Shown here: one piece after another, positions 29,392 to 37,969 of the stretch
How the letters are laid out: every line of letters begins with the position of its first letter
How positions within the stretch are numbered: the stretch's first letter is position 1
Source: Halococcus saccharolyticus DSM 5350
Lineage (GTDB): Archaea > Halobacteriota > Halobacteria > Halobacteriales > Halococcaceae
Assembly: GCF_000336915.1 (NCBI RefSeq)
Contig: NZ_AOMD01000009.1
Location: 30,003-94,002, forward strand
DNA length: 64,000 nt
Direction: 5' to 3'
Translations under genes and position numbers: made by a program
Notes under the pieces: model-generated
Database searches by the model: none
What the model was told of the DNA's origin: nothing
Seen by the model: only the letters and a program-made list of their open reading frames with translations

Positions 29392-30282
29392 TCATCCCGC
29401 ACTCAAGGTAAGAAACTCACGGAGTTCCGCGACGTACGCCTCCGTCCGATCCGCCATCACCCAGTGGTAGGCCTCGTCGAGTTCCACCACCTCTCCATCG
29501 AGGTCGTCGGCGAGGCGTTCGCCGTATTCGATCTGCTGGAAATCGTCGCCCGCACCCCAGAGTCCGAGGAAATCGGCGGTGATCGCGCCGTAGTCGATCT
29601 CGGTCGTGTGGTTCGTGTTGGTCGCTACTGCACACCGGGAAAGCGAGGTGCGACCTTCCTCCGAGAGCCACGGCGCGGTCAGTCCCTCGACGAATTCGGG
29701 ATCGGGGTCGCCGTACGCACCGAGCGTGAACGCCGAGGAAACCTCGTCCTCGATATCGTCGATCGGCCTCTCGGTAGTCTCGGGCAACCCGAAGTCAGTG
29801 ATGAACTCGACCGGCCACGAGTCGTAACACACCGCGTTCGAGCAGACCAGCTTTGCGACCGTATCCGGATGGTTGGCAGCATACCGCAGCGCGACCCCGC
29901 CACCGATGTCGTGGGACACGATCGAAACCGTCTCGATGCCCAACTCCTCCAGCAACGCCGCAAGCATCGCCTCCTGGGCTCGGATCGACCGATCGAACCC
30001 ATCGGCCATTGTGGAGTTGCCATACCCGAGAAGATCGGGGACGATGACGCGCCGATCCTCCGCAATCGTTGGGGCGATGTCGCGCCAGAGAAACGACCAC
30101 GTCGGGATGCCGTGGAGAAAGACGACCGGCGGCTCGTCGGCCCCGTTCGTGCTGCCGCTGCGTTCGCTATCATCGCTCCCGCTGTCGCCGGGACCGTCGT
30201 CGCGGTACGCCACCGAGAGATCGTGGCCGTCGACCGTCACGGTGGTCGTCGCCTGGCCCCCGGCCCACTCGTCGTGGTTCAT
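29392..30282 (-). CDS. Alpha/beta hydrolase with Asp nucleophile (dehalogenase-like)
   Basis: The 296-residue protein has the fold's oxyanion motif VVFLHGIPTWSFLWRD (about 53-68), the nucleophile elbow IVSHDIGGGVAL (about 122-133) and a late His in DEAYHWVMADR. At the elbow the nucleophile is Asp, not Ser, which is the pattern of haloalkane and haloacetate dehalogenases and of epoxide hydrolases. The N-terminus has a disordered Asp/Ser-rich insert around residues 30-50. It overlaps the acyl-CoA dehydrogenase gene by four bases (ATGA), so the two are co-translated; acting on an epoxy or halo acid before or after CoA-linked oxidation is an inference. Confidence 0.85.
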   Translation of the reverse strand: MNHDEWAGGQATTTVTVDGHDLSVAYRDDGPGDSGSDDSERSGSTNGADEPPVVFLHGIPTWSFLWRDIAPTIAEDRRVIVPDLLGYGNSTMADGFDRSIRAQEAMLAALLEELGIETVSIVSHDIGGGVALRYAANHPDTVAKLVCSNAVCYDSWPVEFITDFGLPETTERPIDDIEDEVSSAFTLGAYGDPDPEFVEGLTAPWLSEEGRTSLSRCAVATNTNHTTEIDYGAITADFLGLWGAGDDFQQIEYGERLADDLDGEVVELDEAYHWVMADRTEAYVAELREFLTLSAG

Positions 30283-31415
30283 AGGATGTTGTCGGCGATG
30301 ATGTTCTTCTGGATCTCGCTCGTGCCCTCGTAGATCTTGGTGATCCGGGCGTCGCGGTAGTACCGCTCTGCGGGGTGGTCGGTGACGTAACCCGCCCCAC
30401 CGAACACCTGGATCGCCTCGTCGGCCACGTCGACCGCGTGCTCGCTCGCGAACAGCTTCGCCATGCTCGCAAAGCGCACCGCATCGTCGTCGCCCGCCTC
30501 GACGTGCGAGGCTGCGCGGTAGGTCAGCGATCGTGCGGCGTCGACGTTCGTCGCCATCTCGGCGAGCTTGTGCCGGATCGCCTGGAACTCGGCAATGGGT
30601 TGATCGAACTGCTCGCGCTCGCCGGCGTACTCCCGGGCGGCGTCAAGCGCACCCTGGGCGGCTCCCACCGCCTGAGCGGCGACGCTGGTCCGACCCGATG
30701 CGAAGAAGTCCATGAGCTGGTAGAACCCCTTGTTCACCTCGCCGATAACGTTCTCTTCGGGCACGCGCACGTCGTCGAGCAGCACCTCGGCGAGATCGGA
30801 AGCCCTGATCCCGAGCTTGTTGTCGATCTTCTCGGTCGAGAATCCCTCGGTGTCGGTGGGAACGAGGAAGGCCGTGATCCCCTGGTGGCCCGCGCCGGGA
30901 TCGGTCTTCGCCATCACGACCGCGACGTCGGCGACCGTCCCGTTCGTGATCCACATCTTGTTGCCATTGAGAACGTACTCGTCGCCGTCCTTCTCGGCGC
31001 GGGTTTCGATGCCAGCGACGTTCGAGCCGTGGGCGGGTTCGGAGATCGCGCTCGCCGAGGCCGACTCGCCGGCCGCGATCGGCGGGAGCCACTCCTCTTT
31101 CATCCACTCGTCGCCGTACTTGACGATCATGTTGCTCCCGAACCCCGCCGATCCGACCGCGCTCCCGATCCCCGGATCGGCGCGCCAGAGCTCCTCGGTC
31201 ACGAGCGCCGACGACAGCGTGTCCATCCCCGCGCCGCCGTACTCCGTCGGAATGTTCGGGGCAACGAAGTCGTACTCGGCGGCCTCCCGGCGGAGTTCCT
31301 CGGGATACTCCCCCGATTCGTCGTGTTCGCGCGCGACGGGCACGATCTCCTCCTCAGCGAACTCCCGGACCGCACTTCGGATGGCTTCCTGCTCGCCCGA
31401 TAGCTGAAACGACAT
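30279..31415 (-). CDS. Acyl-CoA dehydrogenase
   Basis: The 378-residue enzyme oxidises acyl-CoA to enoyl-CoA with FAD, passing electrons to an electron transfer flavoprotein. All family signatures are present: SAISEPAHGSNVAGIET, NKMWITNGTVADV, GFYQLMDFFASGR, EQFDQPIAEFQAI, VFGGAGYVTDHPAERYYRDA and the catalytic Glu in KIYEGTSEIQ. It is thus a standard short-chain-type dehydrogenase, unlike the ACAD10/11-like one at 24959. The ATG at 31415 gives MSFQLSGEQEAI, a canonical start. It is divergent from an alcohol dehydrogenase gene across an 85-base promoter region. Confidence 0.93.
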   Translation of the reverse strand: MSFQLSGEQEAIRSAVREFAEEEIVPVAREHDESGEYPEELRREAAEYDFVAPNIPTEYGGAGMDTLSSALVTEELWRADPGIGSAVGSAGFGSNMIVKYGDEWMKEEWLPPIAAGESASASAISEPAHGSNVAGIETRAEKDGDEYVLNGNKMWITNGTVADVAVVMAKTDPGAGHQGITAFLVPTDTEGFSTEKIDNKLGIRASDLAEVLLDDVRVPEENVIGEVNKGFYQLMDFFASGRTSVAAQAVGAAQGALDAAREYAGEREQFDQPIAEFQAIRHKLAEMATNVDAARSLTYRAASHVEAGDDDAVRFASMAKLFASEHAVDVADEAIQVFGGAGYVTDHPAERYYRDARITKIYEGTSEIQKNIIADNIL

Positions 31416-31500
31416 ACCCAACCATCGCCTTCCAGCGAAAAGTATCTTCGCCTCTATGTTGAACATCGGTAACTACAACACCGATTTCGGGGGAACGACT

Positions 31501-32589
31501 ATGACGATGCCGCTCGTCGGCCGCAGTATGCGCGCAGCAGTCCTCCGTGAGTACGGCGAACCGCTCGACGTGACCGAGGTCGACGCGCCCGATCCTGCGG
31601 CCGACGGCGCGGTGATCGAACTTGAGGCGTGTGGCATCTGCCGGAGCGACTGGCACGGCTGGCAGGGCGAGTGGGACTGGCTCGGCCTCAAACCGCCGGA
31701 AGGACAGATCCTCGGCCACGAGCCCGCGGGCAGGGTGATCGAGGTCGGGAGCGAGGTCGAGAACGTGAGTGAAGGCGATCAGGTAACCGTCCCGTTCAAC
31801 CTCGGCGACGGCACCTGCCATCAGTGCCGAACCGGCCACTCGAACACCTGCGAGAACATCGTTCCTCTAGGGCTGAACGAAGCGGCTCCGGGCGCGTTCG
31901 CCGAGGAGATGCACGTCCCGGTCGCGGATCACAACGCTGTCCAGCTCCCCGACGGTGTCTCCGCGGTCGACATGGCGGGACTTGGCTGTCGGTTCATGAC
32001 CTCCTTTCACGCGCTCGCCCACCAGGCGGACGTCGACGCCGGCGATTGGGTCGTGATCCACGGCTGCGGCGGTGTCGGCCTCTCGGCGGTTCACATCGCT
32101 GACGCGCTCGGTGGGAACGTCGTCGCGGTCGATCTCCAATCGGAGAAACTCGATCTGGCAGAGGACCTCGGCGCGAGCGAGACGGTGAACGCGAGCGAGG
32201 TCGACAACGTACCCCGACAGGTGAAAGCCATCACCGACGGCGGTGCGGCGGTCTCGGTCGACGCACTCGGGATCGCGACCACCTGCCGCAACTCAATCAT
32301 GAGCCTCGGCACGCGCGGCCAGCACGTTCAAGTCGGACTCAGCACCGACGACGAGCAGGGGTCCGTCGAACTCCCGACCGACATGATGGTAATGCAGGAG
32401 ATCGAGTTCGTCGGCTCGCTCGGCATGCCGCCGACCCGATACGACGAAATCTTCCGAATGGTCGCCGACGGCAAACTCGACCCCAGTGCCGTGGTCTCCG
32501 AGACGGTCGACCTCGACGACGTGTCGGCGAAGCTCGCCGCGATGAGCGATTTCGAGACGATGGGGATCCCGGTGATCGACGAGTTCTAA
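31501..32589 (+). CDS. Zinc-dependent alcohol dehydrogenase
   Basis: The 362-residue medium-chain dehydrogenase oxidises an alcohol with NAD(P). The catalytic zinc site is seen in ACGICRSDWHGW and GHEPAGRV; the structural zinc lobe keeps CHQCRTGHSNTC, though with three rather than four Cys in that stretch. The Rossmann motif is VVIHGCGGVGLSAVHIA. ATG 31501 has a GGGGGA eight bases above; the conserved family start MRAAVLREYG (ATG 31528) is the alternative. Its TAA is followed on the next base by a dispersed repeat that begins with a T-rich tract, a probable terminator. It may supply an acid or aldehyde to the surrounding acyl-CoA enzymes. Confidence 0.9.
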   Translation: MTMPLVGRSMRAAVLREYGEPLDVTEVDAPDPAADGAVIELEACGICRSDWHGWQGEWDWLGLKPPEGQILGHEPAGRVIEVGSEVENVSEGDQVTVPFNLGDGTCHQCRTGHSNTCENIVPLGLNEAAPGAFAEEMHVPVADHNAVQLPDGVSAVDMAGLGCRFMTSFHALAHQADVDAGDWVVIHGCGGVGLSAVHIADALGGNVVAVDLQSEKLDLAEDLGASETVNASEVDNVPRQVKAITDGGAAVSVDALGIATTCRNSIMSLGTRGQHVQVGLSTDDEQGSVELPTDMMVMQEIEFVGSLGMPPTRYDEIFRMVADGKLDPSAVVSETVDLDDVSAKLAAMSDFETMGIPVIDEF

Positions 32590-32820
32590 AACCCACTTTT
32601 TTACTTCGTCGGGTGCGCTCACTCCGTTCGCGCACCACTCCTCGCAAAAACCTGGACTAAAAACATCCGCTCACTCGCGCTACGCGCTCGTTCGCGGCGG
32701 GATCGCTGGCGCTCTCGGCCACCGCCCTGTGACCGCAGACCGCACAGCACCGCCCGAGCCCTCGCTCCCCATGCTCGCTCGCCCTCGATCCACCAGGTCC
32801 GCATCCGCCACCGCAACCGC
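32590..32820 (+). repeat. Dispersed post-stop repeat, copy A
   Basis: The element begins on the base after the alcohol dehydrogenase stop with AACCCACTTTTTTAC, and is followed by a hairpin (GGTGCGC at 32612-32618, GCGCACC at 32630-32636), the shared run CTCGCAAAAA, a second hairpin (GCGC-TAC-GCGC at 32677-32687), and GCCCTCGATCCACCAGG. Copy B at 51540-51766 is its inverted relative. No gene is present; minus-strand open frames are shadows. The T tract suggests transcription termination. Bases 32821-32897 then hold the promoter of the methyltransferase gene. Confidence 0.75.
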
Positions 32821-32897
32821 CAAGCGTCGGCAGACAGCAAAAATGTCACGCAGCGACGAACCACAACGTTGTTAGTTCGATCGGCGAAGGAACTGAC

Positions 32898-33929
32898 GTG
32901 CAGACCGAGCACGTGACCGCGGTCGGCGACGCCCGCGACCTGGCGCTCGCCAATGATTCGATCGACCTCGTGGTCACGTCGCCGCCGTACCCGATGATCG
33001 AACTCTGGGACGACCTCTTTACGGACCTCGACCCCGCGATCGGTGACCATCTCGATCGGGGTGCGGGCGACGCGGCCTTCGAGGCGATGCACACAGCGCT
33101 CGCCCCCGCGTGGGACGAACTCGCGCGCGTGCTCAAGCCAGGCGGAATCGCCTGCATCAACGTCGGCGATGCCACCCGTTCGATCGACAGCGAGTTTCAA
33201 CAGTACCCGAACCACGCGGCCGTCATCGAGGCGATGCGCGAGCGCGGGTTCCGGTCACTGCCCGACATTCTCTGGCGAAAACCCGCCAATCGCCTCACCA
33301 AGTTCATGGGCTCGGGAATGGTGCCGACGAACGCCTACACGACCCTCGAACACGAGTACATTCTCGTCTTTCGCAACGGCTCGACCCGCGAGTTCCCGCC
33401 GGGCGAGCGCCGCCGCTACGAGAGCGCGTACTTCTGGGAGGAGCGCAACGAGTGGTTCTCCGATCTCTGGACGCTCACCGGCACCGACCAGACGCTTGAC
33501 GGCGAGGGCCGCGACCGCTCGGGCGCGTTCCCCCTCCAACTCCCACTTCGGCTCGTCAACATGTACTCGGTCTACGGTGATCGCGTGCTCGACCCGTTCT
33601 CGGGCACCGGCACTACCACGCTCGCGGCGATGCTCGCCGGTCGGAACTCGGTCGGCTTCGACCGCGACCACGCGCTCCTCGCTGGGTTCGCCGACCGGGT
33701 TTCGGGTCTCGAAACACGCTCGCAGTCGTACGTCGAACGACGTCTCGACCGCCACCGCGAGTTCGTCGCCGAGCGCGAAGCGGCAGGCGAACAGCTCGGT
33801 TACGACGCCAAGCACTACGATTTTTCCGTCGTCACGAATCAGGAACGACGAATCCGACTCTACGCCGTCGAGAACGTCCGACTGACCGTCAGCGGATACG
33901 CCGTCGAGCACACGCCGTTCGAGTCATAG
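32898..33929 (+). CDS. zim: Orphan DNA methyltransferase, zim-like (predicted CTAG N4-cytosine)
   Basis: The 343-residue beta-class methyltransferase has motif IV TSPPYPMIELWDD at about residues 28-40 and the SAM motif DPFSGTGTTT near 233-242. The region WRKPANRLTKFMGSGMVPTNAYTTLEHEY between them is strongly like the haloarchaeal orphan methylase known as Zim, which modifies CTAG. No restriction nuclease lies beside it, as expected for an orphan regulatory methylase. The GTG at 32898 fits MQTEHVTAVGDARDL. CTAG specificity is carried over from relatives, not read from this protein. Confidence 0.78.
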   Translation: MQTEHVTAVGDARDLALANDSIDLVVTSPPYPMIELWDDLFTDLDPAIGDHLDRGAGDAAFEAMHTALAPAWDELARVLKPGGIACINVGDATRSIDSEFQQYPNHAAVIEAMRERGFRSLPDILWRKPANRLTKFMGSGMVPTNAYTTLEHEYILVFRNGSTREFPPGERRRYESAYFWEERNEWFSDLWTLTGTDQTLDGEGRDRSGAFPLQLPLRLVNMYSVYGDRVLDPFSGTGTTTLAAMLAGRNSVGFDRDHALLAGFADRVSGLETRSQSYVERRLDRHREFVAEREAAGEQLGYDAKHYDFSVVTNQERRIRLYAVENVRLTVSGYAVEHTPFES

Positions 33930-33963
33930 CGGGACTTTTGTTCGCCCGGCCGGACTCGGGGAC

Positions 33964-34635
33964 ATGAACTTCGAGTCGCTCGTTCTCGCGGCTGTCACGG
34001 CCGACCTCACAGAGGAGTCGGCTGCGCGCGAACACGCCGACGCTGTCGAGTTCCGGATGGATCTCGCGATCGATCCACTCACGACGCTCGACGACTACGA
34101 CGGCGAGCTCCCGATACTAGCGACCAACCGGACGGAAGCCGAGGGCGGTGAGGCTGCCGAGAAGTCGGAACGGCTCGACGTGCTCCGCCGAGCTGCCGAA
34201 CATCCAGCCGTCGAAGCCATCGACATCGAACTCGCAGCGATTGCGGAGAGCGACGGCAGGGATGTCGTCGAACACGCCCACGAGCACGATGCGAGCGTCG
34301 TGGTCTCGGCGCACGACTTCTCGGGGACACCATCCCGGTCGGAACTCCGGGAGACTCTCTCGCGGGCCTGCGAACACGGCGACGTCGGGAAGCTCGCGAC
34401 CACCGCCACGTCGATCGACGACGTGCTCGTACTCCTCTCGGTCACGCGCGATCTCGACGCCAACGGGCATCGGGTGGCGACGATGGCGATGGGAGCGACG
34501 GGGCGACACTCCCGCGCGATCGCACCGCTGTACGGCTCGCGGATCGCCTACGCGCCCGTCGACCCCAACGAAGCGACCGCACCCGGCCAGTACGACCTCG
34601 CGACGCTCGCCGATCTGCTCGACGCGCTACGGTGA
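33964..34635 (+). CDS. aroD: 3-dehydroquinate dehydratase, type I
   Basis: The 223-residue TIM-barrel enzyme dehydrates 3-dehydroquinate in the shikimate pathway. Catalytic residues are visible: His117 in VVVSAHDFSGTP and the Schiff-base Lys143 in GDVGKLATTA, with EFRMD (Arg31) and the late Arg/Ser region RHSRAIAPLYGSRIAYAP. It belongs with the shikimate kinase and chorismate mutase at the start of the window in one pathway, though not in one operon. Its last nine bases overlap the 3' end of the convergent DUF373 gene. Confidence 0.93.
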   Translation: MNFESLVLAAVTADLTEESAAREHADAVEFRMDLAIDPLTTLDDYDGELPILATNRTEAEGGEAAEKSERLDVLRRAAEHPAVEAIDIELAAIAESDGRDVVEHAHEHDASVVVSAHDFSGTPSRSELRETLSRACEHGDVGKLATTATSIDDVLVLLSVTRDLDANGHRVATMAMGATGRHSRAIAPLYGSRIAYAPVDPNEATAPGQYDLATLADLLDALR

Positions 34636-35766
34636 CTCGGTGGGCTCTTCGACCGTAAGCCAGTCGCCGAGGCGGGCGGCCACGCCGACACCGAGCAGGC
34701 TGATGCAGACACCCAACACCACGAACGCCACCAGTCGGATGTCGCCAGCGATCTCGAACCCCCGGACGGAGACGACCCCGAGTGCCATCGGTGGAACAGT
34801 CAAGGGGTCGATCACGCCGGCGCGTTCGAGGAAGTACGCCGCGAACCCGCGAACCACGAACGCGATCGCAATCACCACGAACGGAAGGTTGAGCGCGGCG
34901 TTTCCTATCTGGGTGTTTCGGAGCCATTCGTCGAGCGCGTGACCGACGCTCGCGGTCAGCGCGGCTATCGCCAGCCACGGCACGCTGTCGAACAGAAAGG
35001 CCATCGCGGTCGTCAACACGCTCGCCCCGGCCGCGAGCGGCGTGGCGCTGATGACGCCCGCGACGATCCCGATCAGGGCGAGTCCCGCCGCGACCACGGT
35101 CGTCACCACCGAGACCCGGCCGGTGTAGAGTCCGTCGCGCACCCCGCCCGCGAGCACTGCGAGCGCGTCGTCGACGCCGAGACCCTTGTAGAGGAGGAAC
35201 AGACCGGTGACGCTGGCGACCGCCGCGAGTGCAGCCGTCACGTTCTGGACTGCCACCAGAACGGGGACCGCGAGCAGGAAGAGACCGATCGGAACCAACA
35301 CTGTGGCCCGGAGCTGTTCGTCGGCGAGGAACTGCTTCAGGAGGTAGTAGGTGGATTCGAGGTCGCGCGCCTGGCGCACGACGACCCGCGAGACCGCATC
35401 CACTCGAACGCGACTCTCGATCACGTGGACGAGCCGCTCGTCGGCCGCGTTGTCGGTCACGACCACCGCCGATTCCACGGGACGAGCGGCGAGCAGGTCG
35501 TCGATCTGCTTGGCGATCGCCCGGTCGCTGTCGACCGACTCGTCGGGGGCCGACACCACCGCGAGAACCGGCTCCTCGCCCTCGTTGCGGCGCTCGCGCG
35601 CCAGCCGGAGGCCTTCGAGCAGGCAGTTCACCCGACTGTCTTCGGGATCGTCGAGACCGACCTCGGTGACGAGCGAGCGCACCGCTCGCTCGCCGACCAC
35701 CGGCGTCTCGCCCGCAGCGTCGGCGATGACCGCGCCGCGATCGATGCAGACGACCAGGCTGCTCAC
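34627..35766 (-). CDS. DUF373 family membrane protein
   Basis: The 379-residue protein has a cytoplasmic N-terminal domain (MSSLVVCIDRGAVIADAAG, DDPEDSRVNCLLEGLRLA, VVSAPDESVDSDRAIAKQID, VDAVSRVVVRQARDLESTYYLLKQFL, about residues 1-155) and six to seven membrane helices after that. This order defines the archaeal DUF373 family. The N-domain looks like an alpha/beta fold of the DHH/receiver kind, but no function is established. GTG 35766 is used because the conserved LVVCIDRG block follows at once. The gene is convergent with aroD. Confidence 0.85.
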   Translation of the reverse strand: MSSLVVCIDRGAVIADAAGETPVVGERAVRSLVTEVGLDDPEDSRVNCLLEGLRLARERRNEGEEPVLAVVSAPDESVDSDRAIAKQIDDLLAARPVESAVVVTDNAADERLVHVIESRVRVDAVSRVVVRQARDLESTYYLLKQFLADEQLRATVLVPIGLFLLAVPVLVAVQNVTAALAAVASVTGLFLLYKGLGVDDALAVLAGGVRDGLYTGRVSVVTTVVAAGLALIGIVAGVISATPLAAGASVLTTAMAFLFDSVPWLAIAALTASVGHALDEWLRNTQIGNAALNLPFVVIAIAFVVRGFAAYFLERAGVIDPLTVPPMALGVVSVRGFEIAGDIRLVAFVVLGVCISLLGVGVAARLGDWLTVEEPTESP

Positions 35767-35837
35767 ACTCGACGTGAAGGAGTGGCCGAACAAAAACGTG
35801 TGTCATGCCCCCGGTTCGGCGGGAACGACGCGTCGGT

Positions 35838-36752
35838 TTATAGCCGGAGCCGGAACTCCTCGTCAGCACCGACCGCACCCGCGACGCCCGCGCCGAAGGC
35901 GTACGCCACGCCCTGGGATTCGGCCCGCAGCCGTTCGAGGAAGTTCTGCTGTGGCTCGAACTCCTCGACGGTGACCTCGCGGGTGTCGAGTCGATCGGCG
36001 AGGTGGTCCTCGATGTCCTCGCGGGTACCGAGTTCGTCGACGAGACCGTTCTCGTTGGCGTCGGTGCCCAAATAAACCCGCGCCTCGGTCTCGCGGATCG
36101 TCTCCTCGTCGAGGCCGCGCCCCTCGGCAACCCGCTCGACGAACGTCTCGTAGTAGTCGTCGACGATCCCCTGGAGGTACTCCTGGTCCTCTTCTTCCGG
36201 CTCTTTCAGCGGGAACCCCGCGTCCTTGTACTCGCCCGCGTTGAGTGGCTGGTATTCGAGCCCGAGCTTGTCCGCAAGCCCTTTGGCGTTCACGTTCGAG
36301 CCACGGACGCCGATCGAGCCGACGATGCTAGCCTCGCGGGCCCAGAGCTCGTCACACCCGCTCGCGATCCAGTAGCCGCCGCTCGCGCAGGTGTCGGTCG
36401 CGTACGCGATCGTCGGCCCCGAGAACCGCTCGGCCGCGATCCGGATGTCCTCACTCGGGAGTACTTCGCCGCCGGGCGTGTTGAGCTTCACGATCAGCGC
36501 CCGGACGTTCGGATCATCGTCGGCGCGTTCGATCTCCCCGACCACCTTGTCGGCGGGGATCGAGCGCTGCCGGCTGCTGGGGAGACGGCTCCCCTCGCGC
36601 GTGATCGGCCCCTCGACCGCGACCTCGGCGACGTCGTAGCCGTCGCTGACCTGCGAACGGAACCGCTTGATCGTCCCCCATACGCCGGCACCCGCGGTCG
36701 CGCCCGCAACGATACCGCCGAGCGTCCGCCGTCGGGATCGGTGATCCGTCAT
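35838..36752 (-). CDS. sppA: Signal peptide peptidase SppA
   Basis: The 304-residue membrane-bound serine protease degrades leftover signal peptides. It has an N-terminal membrane segment (about 11-28), then LNTPGGEVLPSEDI, the nucleophile Ser near residue 123 in DTCASGGYWIASG, IVGSIGVRGSNVN, and the general-base Lys near residue 176 in GEYKDAGFPLKEP. A single protease domain, about half of the double-length E. coli SppA, is normal in archaea. The two-Arg stretch near the N-terminus (SRRRTLGG) is not followed by a clear cleavage site, so it is probably an anchor. Confidence 0.9.
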   Translation of the reverse strand: MTDHRSRRRTLGGIVAGATAGAGVWGTIKRFRSQVSDGYDVAEVAVEGPITREGSRLPSSRQRSIPADKVVGEIERADDDPNVRALIVKLNTPGGEVLPSEDIRIAAERFSGPTIAYATDTCASGGYWIASGCDELWAREASIVGSIGVRGSNVNAKGLADKLGLEYQPLNAGEYKDAGFPLKEPEEEDQEYLQGIVDDYYETFVERVAEGRGLDEETIRETEARVYLGTDANENGLVDELGTREDIEDHLADRLDTREVTVEEFEPQQNFLERLRAESQGVAYAFGAGVAGAVGADEEFRLRL

Positions 36753-36845
36753 ACCGCCGTTGGGAGGGCGGGAGGGATTAAGGGTTCGCTCGTTGCGTGG
36801 CGGTTGCTGCGGGGTCGCGATCGCAAAACGTCCCGTCGAACTGGT

Positions 36846-37736
36846 TTAGAGCTTGCCCGCTTTCTGCAGTTTCATCAGGTCCTCGGTGTCGAGGGTCTCG
36901 CCCTGCTTGAACTGCTCGTAGATCTCCTCGGCCTCGGCTTCTGCCTCCTCGCGCTTCTTGTCGCGCTCGGACTTGCGCTCCTCTTCTTCCTCTTTGTCCA
37001 TCTCGCGCAGGCGCTTCTGGACCTCGACGAAGTCCTCGTGGTGGCGGTCGGCGGCCTCCTGGGCCTCGACGAACTTCTCGTGCCACTCGTCGGCCTCGTC
37101 GCGGACGTCGTCGGCCTCGCGATAGGCCTCGATCATCTGGTTGTGATGCTCTTGGGCCTCGTCGGCGAGCTCCGTGACCTTCTCGTGGTGTTCGGAGGCC
37201 TCCGCACGGACCTCCTCGGCCTCGGCTTTGATCTCTTCGAGCCCGTCGGTCTCGTCGAGAGCCTCCTGTCGCTGTCGGTACTCCTCGCGTTTGTTCTCGA
37301 TCTTCTCGATCAGCTCGCGCTCGTCCTCGCTAGAGAGCACTTCGGTCTGCTGTTTGAACTCGAGGTCCTGGATCTCGGATTCGAGCTCGTCGAGATCCTT
37401 GCCCTCGTCGAGTTCGAGGTCGGACTTCATGTCGTCGACCTCGTCGAACAGCTCGTTGGCCTCGGCGTTGAGCTCGTTGCGTTTCGACTTGTGCTCCTGT
37501 ACCTGATCGTTGAGCTCGTCGCGCTGCTCGCGGTGCTCCTGGGCGGCGTCGACCTTCTCGCGGGTCTTGGCGTTGAGCTCGTCGCGTTTGGAGGCGCGCT
37601 CGGAGGCCATCTGATTGAGGTCGTTGCGCCGGTCGCGGAGCTTGCCGGCGAGTTTGATCAGTTTGCCTTTCGAGTCGCTGTCGAGGTCGTCCTCGGTGAG
37701 TTCGACGTTCGCTGATTGTTCGATTGTGCTTGGCAT
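36846..37736 (-). CDS. Long coiled-coil protein
   Basis: The 296-residue protein is one nearly unbroken, highly charged coiled coil (residues about 20-275), rich in Glu, Lys, Arg and Gln with heptad spacing, such as RDELNAKTREKVDAAQEHREQ. There is no membrane segment or enzymatic motif. The end LDTEDLMKLQKAGKL is a short conserved tail found in an archaeal coiled-coil family (COG1340-like) sometimes mislabelled as a phosphoserine phosphatase. A structural role is likely, perhaps with chromatin or the ribosome, but not shown. A TTTAAAT about 160 bases above the start may be its TATA box, implying a leader. Confidence 0.8.
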   Translation of the reverse strand: MPSTIEQSANVELTEDDLDSDSKGKLIKLAGKLRDRRNDLNQMASERASKRDELNAKTREKVDAAQEHREQRDELNDQVQEHKSKRNELNAEANELFDEVDDMKSDLELDEGKDLDELESEIQDLEFKQQTEVLSSEDERELIEKIENKREEYRQRQEALDETDGLEEIKAEAEEVRAEASEHHEKVTELADEAQEHHNQMIEAYREADDVRDEADEWHEKFVEAQEAADRHHEDFVEVQKRLREMDKEEEEERKSERDKKREEAEAEAEEIYEQFKQGETLDTEDLMKLQKAGKL

Positions 37737-37969
37737 GGTTCGTTACGATTCCAGTCGCGCTGGTGTCCGTGGTCGCCGCTCCCGGTCGGTCGCTGTCGGC
37801 TGGTGAGGAGAAGCCCGTATCATTTCGGTGTGCGTGCGATCCCACAGAGACGCCAGCGGCGTTCTGGTATCCCCACGTACTGCCAGAACGGATTTAAACG
37901 TTGCGGTCACGACAGTCTGTAAACAAGTGTCATGGACAGGTATCGCTGGTCCGTACTTCTCGATACCCC

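Noticed and set aside
32615..33215. Minus-strand open frames over the repeat and methyltransferase start
   Set aside because: They cover the dispersed repeat and the antisense of a clear methyltransferase gene; the same text appears wherever the repeat occurs.
36003..37715. A 570-codon plus-strand open frame with Leu/Val-rich text
   Set aside because: Antisense to sppA and to the coiled-coil gene; the hydrophobic appearance comes from complementing Glu/Lys codons, so it is not a membrane protein.
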